DNA of 64,000 nucleotides from Arcobacter arenosus (GTDB taxonomy: Bacteria; Campylobacterota; Campylobacteria; Campylobacterales; Arcobacteraceae), in assembly GCF_005771535.1 (NCBI RefSeq), contig NZ_VANU01000006.1, positions 1-64,000 on the forward strand, read 5' to 3'. Within the stretch, counting starts at the first letter, position 1. Each line of letters begins with the position of its first letter. The notes under the pieces are model-generated. The model was not told the DNA's origin and made no database searches. It saw only the letters and a list, made by a program, of their open reading frames with translations. Positions 24,246 through 32,667 of the stretch are shown here, one piece after another. The position numbers were made by a program, and so were the translations under genes.

Positions 24246-25643
24246 TTGAATAAAACTCTCTTAGCAATAGATATAGGGTCTTCTTATATAACTGCTGTTA
24301 TTGCAAAGAATAATTTAGATTATAAAATAAATATTTTAGGAACAGGGTCTTCTAAGAGTGATGGAATTAATAAAGGGGTGATCTCAAATATTGAGGATGC
24401 CTCTAACTCTATAAGAGAAGCTGTTTCAATAGCACAAAAAAATACTACAGAACCAATTGAATCTACTGTTGTCTCAATAACAGGTGCATACACAAAATGC
24501 ATTAGAAGTTCAGGAAGTGTAAATATCCCAAATGGACTTATTACCGAAAATGAGATAAATCAAGTTTTACAAATGGCATTATACAATGCAACAATAATCC
24601 CAGAATATGATGTTGTTCATGTTATACCAATCTTCTTTAAAATAGATGATTCAGCTGATGTTGAAAACCCTTTAAATATGAATGGTTCAAGACTTGAAGT
24701 TTCAGTATTTGTTGTAACTGCTAAAAAAACAGCTTTAACAAATATCAAATCGGCTATGAAAATGGCAAATCTTTCAGTTACTAACTTTGTTTTAGATCCA
24801 TATGCTTCTGCTATTGCTGTTCTTGATGAACAGCAAAGAAACTTTGGGGCTACGGTTATTAATATTGGAGCAACAACAACTCAATATGTTTGTTATAAAG
24901 GCTCTTCTTTAATTTATAATGGATTTTTACCAGTTGGATCAAATCATATTACAAATGACCTTTCTGTTATGCTACATACCCCACCAGTTGCTGCAGAAAA
25001 AATAAAAACTGAATATGGAAATCTATTAAGAAGTCTTGAAGAGATTCAAAATAAAAAGATTAGAACACCAAGAATTGGTGATGAAAAAATCTCTTCTGAA
25101 GTTTCTTTAGAGCATGTTCAAACAATTATTCATGCAAGGGTTGAAGAGATTTTAACATTAATAAAAAGTGATCTTAAAAAAAGTGGTATTTATGAAACTT
25201 TAGGAACAGGGCTTGTTCTTACTGGTGGAATGAGTAAGCTTGAAGGTATTCAAGAATTAGCAACATTAATTTTTGATAATTTACCGGTAAAAGTTTCTAA
25301 TCCAGTAAATATTAAAAATGGATATATGAGTTTTGAAGATCAAAAAATGTCAACAATTGTTGGATTACTTTTATATTCTCTTGACCCAAATAGAAATTTT
25401 GAATTAGATTCAAATAAAGCATTAATTAAAAAAAGAAAAATTGATGATTTATCAACAGTAAAAATAGAAAGTCAAGATTTAAGTGGTTTAGATTTAAGTA
25501 CGCCTAAGCCTCAAGTTGCAAAAAAGAATATTAAAAAAGAGGACCCAAAATTAGATGATTCTGGAAAACTACCTACTCTTAACAAAAAAGATAAAAGTAA
25601 GGGTGTTAACAAAATTTGGAATGCTATTACGGAGTGGTTCTAA
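24246..25643 (+). CDS. ftsA: Cell division protein FtsA
   Basis: FtsA is an actin-like ATPase that ties FtsZ filaments to the membrane. The 465-residue protein shows the phosphate-1 loop (LAIDIGSSYITAVIAK), the 1C-domain region (VVSITGAYTKCI), phosphate-2 (ATVINIGATTTQYVCY) and the adenosine box (VLTGGMSKLEGI). It ends in a linker and a C-terminal amphipathic helix (KGVNKIWNAITEWF) that would insert in the membrane. The start is TTG at 24246, two bases after the ppiD stop, giving the usual N-terminus. Its stop shares a base with the ftsZ ATG. Confidence 0.96.
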   Translation: MNKTLLAIDIGSSYITAVIAKNNLDYKINILGTGSSKSDGINKGVISNIEDASNSIREAVSIAQKNTTEPIESTVVSITGAYTKCIRSSGSVNIPNGLITENEINQVLQMALYNATIIPEYDVVHVIPIFFKIDDSADVENPLNMNGSRLEVSVFVVTAKKTALTNIKSAMKMANLSVTNFVLDPYASAIAVLDEQQRNFGATVINIGATTTQYVCYKGSSLIYNGFLPVGSNHITNDLSVMLHTPPVAAEKIKTEYGNLLRSLEEIQNKKIRTPRIGDEKISSEVSLEHVQTIIHARVEEILTLIKSDLKKSGIYETLGTGLVLTGGMSKLEGIQELATLIFDNLPVKVSNPVNIKNGYMSFEDQKMSTIVGLLLYSLDPNRNFELDSNKALIKKRKIDDLSTVKIESQDLSGLDLSTPKPQVAKKNIKKEDPKLDDSGKLPTLNKKDKSKGVNKIWNAITEWF

Positions 25644-26788
25644 TGGATAATAAAAATTTATTTGGAGTGGATGATATCAAAGTGGAAATGCCTAACAAAA
25701 CCTTATCTGAAAATATAGCAAAAATCTCTGTAATTGGAGTTGGTGGAGGTGGTTGTAATATGATCAACCACATGATTAACGAAGGAACGCATAAAATTGA
25801 TTTAATTGCAGCAAATACTGACTTGCAAGTTCTTAGAATATCAAAAGCTCCTAAAAAAATTCAATTGGGATTGAAGCTTACTAAAGGTCTTGGTGCTGGA
25901 ATGAAACCAGAAGTTGGGCGAGATTCAGCAGTTGAAAGTTATGAAGATATCAAAGAATCTTTAAGTGGTGCTGATATTGTATTTATTGCTGCTGGTCTTG
26001 GTGGTGGAACTGGTACAGGTGCAGCTGCTATTATTGCTAAAGCGGCAAAAGATATTGGGGCATTAACAGTTTCTGTTGTAACTAAACCATTTACTTGGGA
26101 AGGTAAAAAAAGAGCAGGACTTGCAAATCTTGGATTAGAAGAGATTAAAAAAGTATCTGATTCTATTATAGTTGTTCCTAATGATAGACTTTTAGAGATT
26201 ATTGATGAAAATGTTGGTATGAAAGATGCCTTTAAAATTATTGATAATATTCTTTACCAAGCAGTAAATGGTATGACTGAGGTTATTTTAAATCCAGGAA
26301 ATTCTGATATTAATACTGACTTTGCCGATGTTCAAACAATTATGCAACATAAAGGTATGGCTTTAATGGGTATAGGAAAAGCCAAAGGTGATCAAGCTGC
26401 ACAAAGAGCTTTAGAAGATGCAATTGATTCACCACTTTTAGATAAAGTTTCACTTGGTGGTGCAAAGGGTATTTTAATTCACTTTAATACACATCCACAA
26501 GTATCTTTATTTGCAATTAATGATGTAATGTCAAGAATTCATGAAACAATTGATTCAAATGCTGAGATTATTTTTGGTACGACTTCTGATAATACTTTAG
26601 AACCAGATGAAGTTAAAATCACTATTGTTGCAACTGGATTTGAATCTAAAAATGATGAACCTTATGAAACAAATGTAAATGATGGGGAAAATTCTACAAA
26701 ACAGACAAATACTAATGATGAGAACTATTTAGATATTCCACCATTAATGAGAGATTACAAAGTACAATTTCAAATCAATAAAGAGTAA
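25643..26788 (+). CDS. ftsZ: Cell division GTPase FtsZ
   Basis: FtsZ is the tubulin homologue that forms the division ring. The chosen ATG at 25643 overlaps the ftsA stop (TAATG) with GGAG at 25631-25634, giving 381 residues; a start at 25616 would lie inside ftsA and is unlikely. Motifs seen: VIGVGGGGCNMINHMI, the tubulin GTP-binding signature GGGTGTGAA, the N-D synergy region (NTDFADVQTIM) and KITIVATGFE. The C-terminal peptide LDIPPLMRDYKV fits the FtsA-binding tail after a short acidic linker. Confidence 0.97.
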   Translation: MDNKNLFGVDDIKVEMPNKTLSENIAKISVIGVGGGGCNMINHMINEGTHKIDLIAANTDLQVLRISKAPKKIQLGLKLTKGLGAGMKPEVGRDSAVESYEDIKESLSGADIVFIAAGLGGGTGTGAAAIIAKAAKDIGALTVSVVTKPFTWEGKKRAGLANLGLEEIKKVSDSIIVVPNDRLLEIIDENVGMKDAFKIIDNILYQAVNGMTEVILNPGNSDINTDFADVQTIMQHKGMALMGIGKAKGDQAAQRALEDAIDSPLLDKVSLGGAKGILIHFNTHPQVSLFAINDVMSRIHETIDSNAEIIFGTTSDNTLEPDEVKITIVATGFESKNDEPYETNVNDGENSTKQTNTNDENYLDIPPLMRDYKVQFQINKE

Positions 26789-26804
26789 ATTTAATTTACT
26801 CTTT
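26780..26804. terminator. Bidirectional terminator between ftsZ and hspR
   Basis: The perfect 12-bp stem AAAGAGTAAATT (26780-26791) and its complement (26793-26804) enclose a single base. It overlaps the stop codons of both converging genes and ends in T-rich tails on either strand. Confidence 0.8.
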
Positions 26805-27183
26805 ATTCTTCAAAAATCACAATATCATAAGAACTTTTTTTAATAACCAAAGCTTTCGAATTTGGTACAAGACCGAATTTATTTACATCTTTTAATTTAG
26901 TTTTATAACTTTCAACTTCTACTTCTAAAGATTCTATTTTTTGATTTAGTTGAAGTATTAAATCAACTCCTGCAAGATTAATTCCCAATTCCCTTGTTAA
27001 TGTTAATACATATTTAATATGGTCAATATCTTTTTGAGAATATAGTCTAATCTTTCCATTTGTACGAGAGGGTTTAATTAAACCCTCTCTTTCGTATTGT
27101 CTTAAAGTTTGTGGATGAATACTTAAAATTTCAGCCACAGCAGAGATTAAATATACAGGTTCATTATAAGCTTTGTTATCCAT
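26803..27183 (-). CDS. hspR: Heat-shock repressor HspR (MerR family)
   Basis: The 126-residue protein has a MerR-type winged helix at the N-terminus (YLISAVAEILSIHPQTLRQYEREGL, about 11-80), then a coiled-coil dimerisation helix (LQLNQKIESLEVEVESYK). HspR represses chaperone genes by binding HAIR sites and is released on heat shock. It follows cbpA by 12 bp in the same transcript, the arrangement known from other Campylobacterota. A HAIR box overlaps the promoter upstream of cbpA, so it should repress its own operon. Confidence 0.94.
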   Translation of the reverse strand: MDNKAYNEPVYLISAVAEILSIHPQTLRQYEREGLIKPSRTNGKIRLYSQKDIDHIKYVLTLTRELGINLAGVDLILQLNQKIESLEVEVESYKTKLKDVNKFGLVPNSKALVIKKSSYDIVIFEE

Positions 27184-27195
27184 GATATCTATTCC

Positions 27196-28083
27196 TTATA
27201 CTGTTTCTGGTAATTTCTCTTCTAGTGATTTTACCAAATCTTCATCTAAGTCTTCAAGTTTAGGTAAAACAATGTTTGCTTTTAAATATAAGTCACCTTT
27301 TGAACCAGCAGCTCTATCTAATACCCCAAGTTCTTTTACTCTAAATTTTTGGTTTTGCTTAGTATTTTGTGGAACTTTTAGTGTAATATCTTTATGGATA
27401 GTTTTAATTTGTACTTTTCCACCAAATAAAGCTGTTTTAAGTGGTAAATCAAAAGATTTTGTCAATGTACTACCATCTCTTTCATAATCAGGGCTTGAAG
27501 CAACATTAATCTTTATAATTAAATCACCCCTTTGTCCATTATAAGATTTTCCTTTACCCTTTGCTCTTATTTTTTGTCCATTTTTAATACCCTCAGGTAT
27601 TTTTATATCAAAGGAGTCATTATTTAATGAAATATGTTGTTTCCCACCTAATACTGATACATCAAAGGGGATTGTAATTTGTGCTTGTGTATCTAAATCT
27701 GGTTCATTAAAACCTTGATTCCCAAATCCTCCAAATCCACTAAAACCACTTTGTGAAAAACCAGAAGAACCAAATCCAGCTCCCCCTCCAAACATTTGTC
27801 TTAAAATCTCATCTAAATCAACATTTTGTCCTTGACCTCTTGCAAAATCATGGAAGTTTTGACCACCAAACATTGAATCACCAAACTGGTCATATTGTTG
27901 TTTTTTTTCTGGGTCACTTAAAACCTCATATGCAGCATTTATCTCTTTAAATTTTTCCTCTGCATCTTTATCTTTATTTACATCTGGATGGTATTTTCTT
28001 GCTAATTTTCTATATGCTTTTTTTATTTCATCAGCAGATGCTGTATCATTTATTTCTAATGTTTCGTATAAACTTTTTGCCAT
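27196..28083 (-). CDS. cbpA: DnaJ-family co-chaperone CbpA
   Basis: The 295-residue protein has an N-terminal J domain (1-68, HPD at 32-34 in KYHPDVNKD), a Gly/Phe/Gln-rich linker (about 75-128) and two DnaJ C-terminal peptide-binding domains (about 130-290). The zinc-finger cysteines of DnaJ are absent, which makes it CbpA-type (class II). It stimulates DnaK ATPase and delivers clients. It is the first gene of the cbpA-hspR operon, with a leader of about 118 bases after a sigma-70 promoter. Confidence 0.94.
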   Translation of the reverse strand: MAKSLYETLEINDTASADEIKKAYRKLARKYHPDVNKDKDAEEKFKEINAAYEVLSDPEKKQQYDQFGDSMFGGQNFHDFARGQGQNVDLDEILRQMFGGGAGFGSSGFSQSGFSGFGGFGNQGFNEPDLDTQAQITIPFDVSVLGGKQHISLNNDSFDIKIPEGIKNGQKIRAKGKGKSYNGQRGDLIIKINVASSPDYERDGSTLTKSFDLPLKTALFGGKVQIKTIHKDITLKVPQNTKQNQKFRVKELGVLDRAAGSKGDLYLKANIVLPKLEDLDEDLVKSLEEKLPETV

Positions 28084-28090
28084 TTCCTCG

Positions 28091-28117
28091 TCCTTAAAAT
28101 AGTCCTTTACTAAAGGA
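28091..28117 (-). promoter_or_regulatory. Leader hairpin upstream of the cbpA ribosome binding site
   Basis: In the cbpA mRNA, UCCUUUA (28117-28111) can pair with UAAAGGA (28109-28103) directly beside it. It could pair about as well with UUAAGGA at 28097-28091, which contains the Shine-Dalgarno. Two exclusive pairings of this kind near the start of a heat-shock gene could tune translation, possibly by temperature. This is structural inference from sequence only. Confidence 0.3.
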
Positions 28118-28207
28118 TTAAATTATATTTATCTACTTTCTTTTTATCATTGGAGTTAACCAAATTAAAAAGATTATATTTTTAAAATTGTTTTAATTAT
28201 AATAAAT

Positions 28208-28241
28208 ATTATACCATAAACTTGAGTCATTGTCAATCAAG
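28208..28241 (-). promoter_or_regulatory. cbpA-hspR promoter with overlapping HAIR operator
   Basis: On the minus strand a consensus promoter is visible: TTGACA (28231-28236), 17-bp spacer, TATAAT (28208-28213). An HspR-associated inverted repeat, CTTGAGT-N7-AATCAAG (28221-28241), covers the spacer and the -35. It differs from the known HAIR consensus (CTTGAGT-N7-ACTCAAG) at a single position. HspR bound here would block RNA polymerase, giving negative feedback and heat induction of cbpA-hspR. Confidence 0.9.
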
Positions 28242-28334
28242 TTGTAAATATTAATTAGCATAGTTGAGTGGTAATAGCTAAACTAAAATTGATACTTTAA
28301 CACTTTTTAAACCCTTTTTTGCAATCATATAGTT

Positions 28335-28661
28335 ATGTTTACAAAAGATGAATGGACTCAAGAAGAGTTACTTAAAAATACTATTGAATTAGAAAAAGAT
28401 GGTTATAAAATAGTACTGGTTGATACTATATTAAAGCCATTACCGAATATTGAAACAATCACATATAATCCTTATGAAATGGCTTTAATGGATGAAAAAA
28501 CTATTTTTGTTTTTTATTGTGATACTGGAAAAACTACAAAAGAAAGATTGAACTTTTACAGAAAAAAACTTCCAAATCATAAATGTTTTAGTTTAAGGGG
28601 TGGAAGAGGCTATTGGCGACCAAATTTTCAAATTTTAGAAGAGATACATAAAAATGTCTAA
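28335..28661 (+). CDS. Small rhodanese-like protein
   Basis: The 108-residue protein lacks a signal peptide. FVFYCDTGKTTKERLNFY followed by FSLRGGRGYW matches the pattern of a rhodanese active-site loop (Cys62 plus a six-residue cradle) and the following GG turn. The N-terminal half is shorter than in a full rhodanese domain. A persulfide-carrying sulfurtransferase role is therefore plausible but uncertain. It overlaps the downstream oxidoreductase by 8 bp and should be co-translated with it. Confidence 0.55.
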   Translation: MFTKDEWTQEELLKNTIELEKDGYKIVLVDTILKPLPNIETITYNPYEMALMDEKTIFVFYCDTGKTTKERLNFYRKKLPNHKCFSLRGGRGYWRPNFQILEEIHKNV

Positions 28662-29820
28662 AGAGTATGATTTTATTATTATAGGAGCTGGTATTGCAGG
28701 ATGTAGTGTTGCTCATTTTTTATCCAAATATTCAGATTCTATTTTACTAATAGATAAAAACCCAGAAGTTGGTTTTGGTGCAAGTGGTGCAGCAGGAGCT
28801 TTTTTATCTCCACTACTTGGAAAACCTAATAAGTTTAAAGATTTAGTGACTAATGCTCTGAAATTTTCTGTTTCTTTTTATAAAGAAAACTTTCCTAATG
28901 AGATTAATAATTGCGGAGTTGTTAGAATCCCTAAAAATGAAGAAGATAGAGAAAAATTTGAAAGTTATATCCCTTATATGGATTTCCCTTTTAAAGAAGA
29001 GGGAGATGGATATTTTTTTGAAATAGGTTCCCATGTAAATTCGCAAAAAATCTGCGAACAACTAGCAAAAGATGTTGAAAAACTTTTGGACTTTGAAGTT
29101 TATAGACTAAAAAAAGATGAAGATTTTTGGCTTCTTAATGGAAATATAAAAGGGAAAAATATCATTTTAACTATAGGTGCTGATATTGAATTAATTGAAG
29201 AAGAATATTTTAATATAAGAGCAGTTTGGGGACAAAAAATTGATGTATTTACCTCTACAAAAGTTTTAAAAAACTATCACAAGGCTTGTTCTATATCTTT
29301 TTCTAAATATGATGAAGAAAAAAAGAAAAATATTGTTTCAATTGGAGCAACACACCATAGACTTGAGTGTAGTGTAAAAGATTGTAATCTTTGTATAAAA
29401 GGTGTTAATATCAATAAGTTAACATCACACAACTATAGTCTTGAAAGATGTGAAAATGATACAAAAGAGTTATTAGATAAAGCAAATGATATATTAAAAC
29501 TTGAAGATGTAGAAGTTCGAAGTTTAAAAGTTGGTGCTAGGGCATCTAGTGTAGATTATTTTCCAATGGTTGGTAAAATAATTGATTCAGAAAAAACTAT
29601 AGAAAAATATCCCCACTTAAAAAATGGTTCTCATATTAAAAACAATATGCTAATAACAAAAGATAATTTATATGTAATAAATGGCGTTGGGGGCAGGGGA
29701 TTTGTCTTATCTCCATACTTAGCAAATCTTTTAGTAGAGAATATTTTAAACCAAAAAGATATTCAAGAAGAGATTTTAACTCATAGATTGTTTAAACGTT
29801 GGGTTAAAAGAAATCATTAA
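28654..29820 (+). CDS. FAD-dependent oxidoreductase, MnmC C-domain-like
   Basis: The 388-residue protein has a Rossmann FAD-binding start (FIIIGAGIAGCSVAHFL, about 6-22), then GFGASGAAGAFLSPLLGKPNK, a pattern close to the GASG-x-PLL stretch of the MnmC oxidoreductase domain. A C-terminal FAD-contact stretch (NGVGGRGFVLSPYLA) follows. MnmC's oxidase half removes the carboxymethyl group from a wobble-uridine intermediate in tRNA. The methyltransferase half is missing here. The overlapping rhodanese-like gene would fit tRNA sulfur or wobble modification. A D-amino-acid-type oxidase is the alternative. Confidence 0.7.
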   Translation: MSKEYDFIIIGAGIAGCSVAHFLSKYSDSILLIDKNPEVGFGASGAAGAFLSPLLGKPNKFKDLVTNALKFSVSFYKENFPNEINNCGVVRIPKNEEDREKFESYIPYMDFPFKEEGDGYFFEIGSHVNSQKICEQLAKDVEKLLDFEVYRLKKDEDFWLLNGNIKGKNIILTIGADIELIEEEYFNIRAVWGQKIDVFTSTKVLKNYHKACSISFSKYDEEKKKNIVSIGATHHRLECSVKDCNLCIKGVNINKLTSHNYSLERCENDTKELLDKANDILKLEDVEVRSLKVGARASSVDYFPMVGKIIDSEKTIEKYPHLKNGSHIKNNMLITKDNLYVINGVGGRGFVLSPYLANLLVENILNQKDIQEEILTHRLFKRWVKRNH

Positions 29821-29878
29821 TAAATAATTAATATATTGTTGATACAATCTTAATTCAAATTAAAAAAGAAGGACAAAG

Positions 29879-30469
29879 ATGGGAAATCTATTAAAAGTTG
29901 TTTTTTTAGGTGTAGCAGGTTTTGCTTTATTAGTTTTTTTAACAGCAGAAAAACCAAAACAAATCTTAGCAAATGATAATGTTGTTAAAATTGCAAAATA
30001 TGATTCTATTCCGAGTGAATATGAGCTTGTAGGAAAAGATGGTAAAATTAAAAGAGAAACACTTTTCAAAAAAGGACAAGAGACTTTGATTGTTGTTGGG
30101 AATCATGATTCTTTAGCTGTAGTTAAAGAGTTGCCAACTATGTTTAATATTGATTTACCATATGTAATGGTTGCAAATATCTCGAGTGCTCCTTGGTTTG
30201 TTAAAAAAATGTTTATTCCAGGAAAACTTGAAGATCTAAATGAAGGAACAAATATTCCTATGATTTATGATTTTGATGGAGATATGGTAAATGCACTTTA
30301 TGTAACTGATAATGCTAAAACAAAATATGCCGCGTTTCTTTTAAGTAAAGAAGGAACTATTACAAAAATTTATGAAGGAAGTGTTAAAGAAGGGGCTTTA
30401 GATGGTTCTATGACAAAAGAAGAGATGAAATCAGCTCTTAAACCACTTTCTGAATTAATCAAAAAGTAA
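29879..30469 (+). CDS. Membrane-anchored periplasmic protein, thioredoxin-like fold possible
   Basis: The 196-residue protein has an N-terminal signal anchor (about 5-23). The periplasmic part shows alternating strand and helix stretches (ETLIVVGNHDSLAVVKEL, VMVANISSAPWFVKKMF, AAFLLSKEGTITKIYEG) that resemble a thioredoxin-like fold without the CxxC redox motif; it contains no cysteine. Function is unknown. It stands alone, with AGAAGGA as ribosome binding site and a strong terminator directly behind it. Confidence 0.6.
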   Translation: MGNLLKVVFLGVAGFALLVFLTAEKPKQILANDNVVKIAKYDSIPSEYELVGKDGKIKRETLFKKGQETLIVVGNHDSLAVVKELPTMFNIDLPYVMVANISSAPWFVKKMFIPGKLEDLNEGTNIPMIYDFDGDMVNALYVTDNAKTKYAAFLLSKEGTITKIYEGSVKEGALDGSMTKEEMKSALKPLSELIKK

Positions 30470-30488
30470 AGAGAATCTTCTCTTTACT
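30465..30488 (+). terminator. Intrinsic terminator
   Basis: AGTAAAGAGA (30465-30474) pairs with TCTCTTTACT (30479-30488) over a 4-base loop, starting in the last codons of the preceding gene. The downstream tail is A-rich with few Ts, so it may act mainly as an mRNA 3' end. Confidence 0.65.
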
Positions 30489-30582
30489 TAAAAACCCTAA
30501 CTAACTAATACTCTAAATCCCCTTTAAATATAAATTTATATACTTTTCTTGATATATATTATCATTTATAAAAGGATTAATA

Positions 30583-31164
30583 ATGAGTAATAATCATTTA
30601 ATTGAAAAAAATGAACTTTCTGATTTGCTCTTAACAAATATAGAAGATGAAAAAACTTTTAAACAATTAATTTTTAATGGTGCAGATATAAATTACCAAA
30701 ATAGTTATGGATGGTCTGCTTTTTTTGAATCAATTGTTAAGAAAAATAACAAGAGATTTGAAGATATTATTAGTTTAGGTGTAGATATAAACCAAAGAGA
30801 CAATGGTGGAAGAAATGGACTCTTTTGGGCAATCCAAACTAATAATAAAGTGGCTTTTGAAGTTTTATTAAAAAAAGAAATTAGCTTAATTGTACATTTA
30901 AATAAAAAACTCCATGCACTATTTTATTTAGTTTATAAAGGTAATTTGACACTGATAAAAAAGTTATTAGCTTTTGGTGTTGATATTAATTTAAAAGATC
31001 AAGTAGGAGCAAATGCAATTTTTTATGCAATTTTTTACAAGCAAATAAAATTAATAAATTATTTAATTGAAAACAATGCGAATATAAACCAAAAAGATAA
31101 TTTTGGTAATAGTGCCTTGAGTTTTGCTAAAGAAAATAAGTTAGAAAGCCTATTAATTAGGTAG
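30583..31164 (+). CDS. Ankyrin-repeat protein
   Basis: The 193-residue soluble protein has about five ankyrin units, seen from the recurring pattern GADINYQNSYGWSAFFESI, GVDINQRDNGGRNGLFWAI, LLAFGVDINLKDQVGANAIF and NANINQKDNFGNSALSF. Ankyrin repeats bind other proteins; the partner is unknown. It has no signal peptide, so it is cytoplasmic. It lies between two monocistronic genes, 117 bp before sodB. Confidence 0.82.
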   Translation: MSNNHLIEKNELSDLLLTNIEDEKTFKQLIFNGADINYQNSYGWSAFFESIVKKNNKRFEDIISLGVDINQRDNGGRNGLFWAIQTNNKVAFEVLLKKEISLIVHLNKKLHALFYLVYKGNLTLIKKLLAFGVDINLKDQVGANAIFYAIFYKQIKLINYLIENNANINQKDNFGNSALSFAKENKLESLLIR

Positions 31165-31281
31165 ATAATTGTAAATAGGACAAAACTTGTCTTAATTAAA
31201 AAATTTACTATAAATTTATTAATTTTAATTTAAGTTATAGTAGTAAAATAACAGTAATAATATTTTATAAAAGGATTTTAA

Positions 31282-31857
31282 ATGAAACACGAATTAATGA
31301 AACTACCATACGAATTAGACGCTTTAGAACCACAAATGTCAAAAGAGACTTTAGAATTTCACTACGGTAAACATCACCAAACATATGTAACAAAATTAAA
31401 TGGTTTAATTGAAGGTACTGAGTTTGCTGACAAGTCATTAGAAGAGATTATTAAAAGTAGTGAAGGTGGGGTTTTTAATAATGCTGCTCAAGTATTTAAC
31501 CATGACTTTTTCTGGAATGGTTTAACTCCTGGTGGTTCTTCAATTAGTGATGAAGTTGCAAGTGCTTTAACAGAAGCTTTTGGTTCAGTTGATAAATTTA
31601 AAGAAGATTTTACAAATGCTGCTGTTAATAACTTTGGTTCAGGATGGACTTGGTTAGTTAAAGATTCAAGTGGAGCTTTAAAAATTGTTTCAACATCAAA
31701 TGCAGGAACTCCAATTACTGATGGTTTAACTCCAGTTTTAACTGTTGATGTTTGGGAACATGCATATTATATTGATACAAGAAATGCAAGACCAGTATAT
31801 TTAGAGAACTTTTGGGCTTTAGTTAACTGGGATTTTGTAGCTGAAAATCTAAAATAA
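31282..31857 (+). CDS. sodB: Iron superoxide dismutase
   Basis: SodB converts superoxide to hydrogen peroxide and oxygen in the cytoplasm. The 191-residue protein keeps the four metal ligands His27, His74, Asp156 (DVWEH) and His160, and the N-terminal-half second-sphere Gln70 ([11 protein letters not shown]) characteristic of the Fe form. Length is standard. It has its own ribosome binding site (AAAGGA) and a strong terminator. Confidence 0.96.
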   Translation: MKHELMKLPYELDALEPQMSKETLEFHYGKHHQTYVTKLNGLIEGTEFADKSLEEIIKSSEGGVFNNAAQVFNHDFFWNGLTPGGSSISDEVASALTEAFGSVDKFKEDFTNAAVNNFGSGWTWLVKDSSGALKIVSTSNAGTPITDGLTPVLTVDVWEHAYYIDTRNARPVYLENFWALVNWDFVAENLK

Positions 31858-31862
31858 AACTA

Positions 31863-31890
31863 TAATAAAAGAGGGAAACCTCTTTTATTA
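31863..31890. terminator. Terminator of sodB, shared with the converging gene
   Basis: A perfect 12-bp stem, TAATAAAAGAGG (31863-31874) with its complement (31879-31890), has a GAAA tetraloop. It overlaps the stop of the minus-strand gene at 31888. Its A- and T-rich flanks suit both directions. Confidence 0.85.
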
Positions 31891-32253
31891 GAATTTCATA
31901 GAAACTAAAAGTTTATTACTTTTTTTCTTTGAGTTATGCTCCATCGTAACAAAAACATTATTGTTTAAATAATTACTTAATAAACTTCCTGTTAATGCAC
32001 CTAATACATTAAATGCCATATCTTCATTATCAAATTTTTTATCTGTTAATTCTTTTGCAAGACCTGGAATTGAACCAATTGCTGTTCCATATAAAACTTT
32101 TTCTGTTTGACTTATTGATTCATAATCATGAATTATAGTTTCTCCAGCATATCCAAAAATTCCAGAAAAACCAAAGTGTTTAATAGAGTTACTATCTGCA
32201 GAGAATAACGAAGTTGCAGATATTAGTAATAGAAGAAAAGAGAGTTTTTTCAT
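31888..32253 (-). CDS. Exported protein of unknown function
   Basis: The 121-residue protein has a Sec signal peptide (1-19, cleavage after LFSA). The mature part has a glycine-containing hydrophobic stretch (VLYGTAIGSIPGLAKEL, then MAFNVLGALTGSLLSNYL) that could form a membrane hairpin, and ends MEHNSKKKSNKLLVSMKF. No family is recognised. It follows the HMA-protein gene by 65 bp in the same direction. Confidence 0.6.
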   Translation of the reverse strand: MKKLSFLLLLISATSLFSADSNSIKHFGFSGIFGYAGETIIHDYESISQTEKVLYGTAIGSIPGLAKELTDKKFDNEDMAFNVLGALTGSLLSNYLNNNVFVTMEHNSKKKSNKLLVSMKF

Positions 32254-32318
32254 TTTAAAATCCTTTTATAATTTAGTATGTTATAACACACTAAATTATA
32301 AAAAAAGCTTAATTTTAG

Positions 32319-32609
32319 TTATTTTTTTGTTGCCTCATTAAATTTTCCAACTGCACATGATACAAAACTTTTTGCTGTTGTTGCAGCTTTATCAAATCCA
32401 CTTAATTCATCAGTTGTTAATGGATATCCTAAACTTCTTAGTTTAGTTTTTAAACTCTCTTCTTGAGTATCTTCAATATCTAATGTAATTTTTCGAGGGT
32501 TTACATCTAAGTCAACTTTAACTTCACCAAATTCATTTTTTAATCCATTAATTAAAGTGTTTGCACAACCTCCACATTTTACATTTAACACTTCATATGT
32601 TTTTGTCAT
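32319..32609 (-). CDS. Heavy-metal-associated (HMA) domain protein
   Basis: The 96-residue protein has the ferredoxin-like HMA fold (1-68) with the metal-binding loop KCGGC (Cys12, Cys15). CxxC loops of this type bind Cu(I) or similar metals, so a copper-chaperone role is likely. A C-terminal extension (69-96) contains one more Cys (FVSCAV). No copper ATPase is nearby, so partner and metal are not settled. Confidence 0.8.
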   Translation of the reverse strand: MTKTYEVLNVKCGGCANTLINGLKNEFGEVKVDLDVNPRKITLDIEDTQEESLKTKLRSLGYPLTTDELSGFDKAATTAKSFVSCAVGKFNEATKK

Positions 32610-32667
32610 TTTTTAATCCTTCATTAGAAATATTTTTTTATGATATCATTTTAATATGTAATTAATA

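Noticed and set aside
25616-25642. Earlier start for ftsZ inside ftsA
   Set aside because: It adds nine residues foreign to FtsZ; the ATG at 25643 has GGAG upstream and gives the usual protein.
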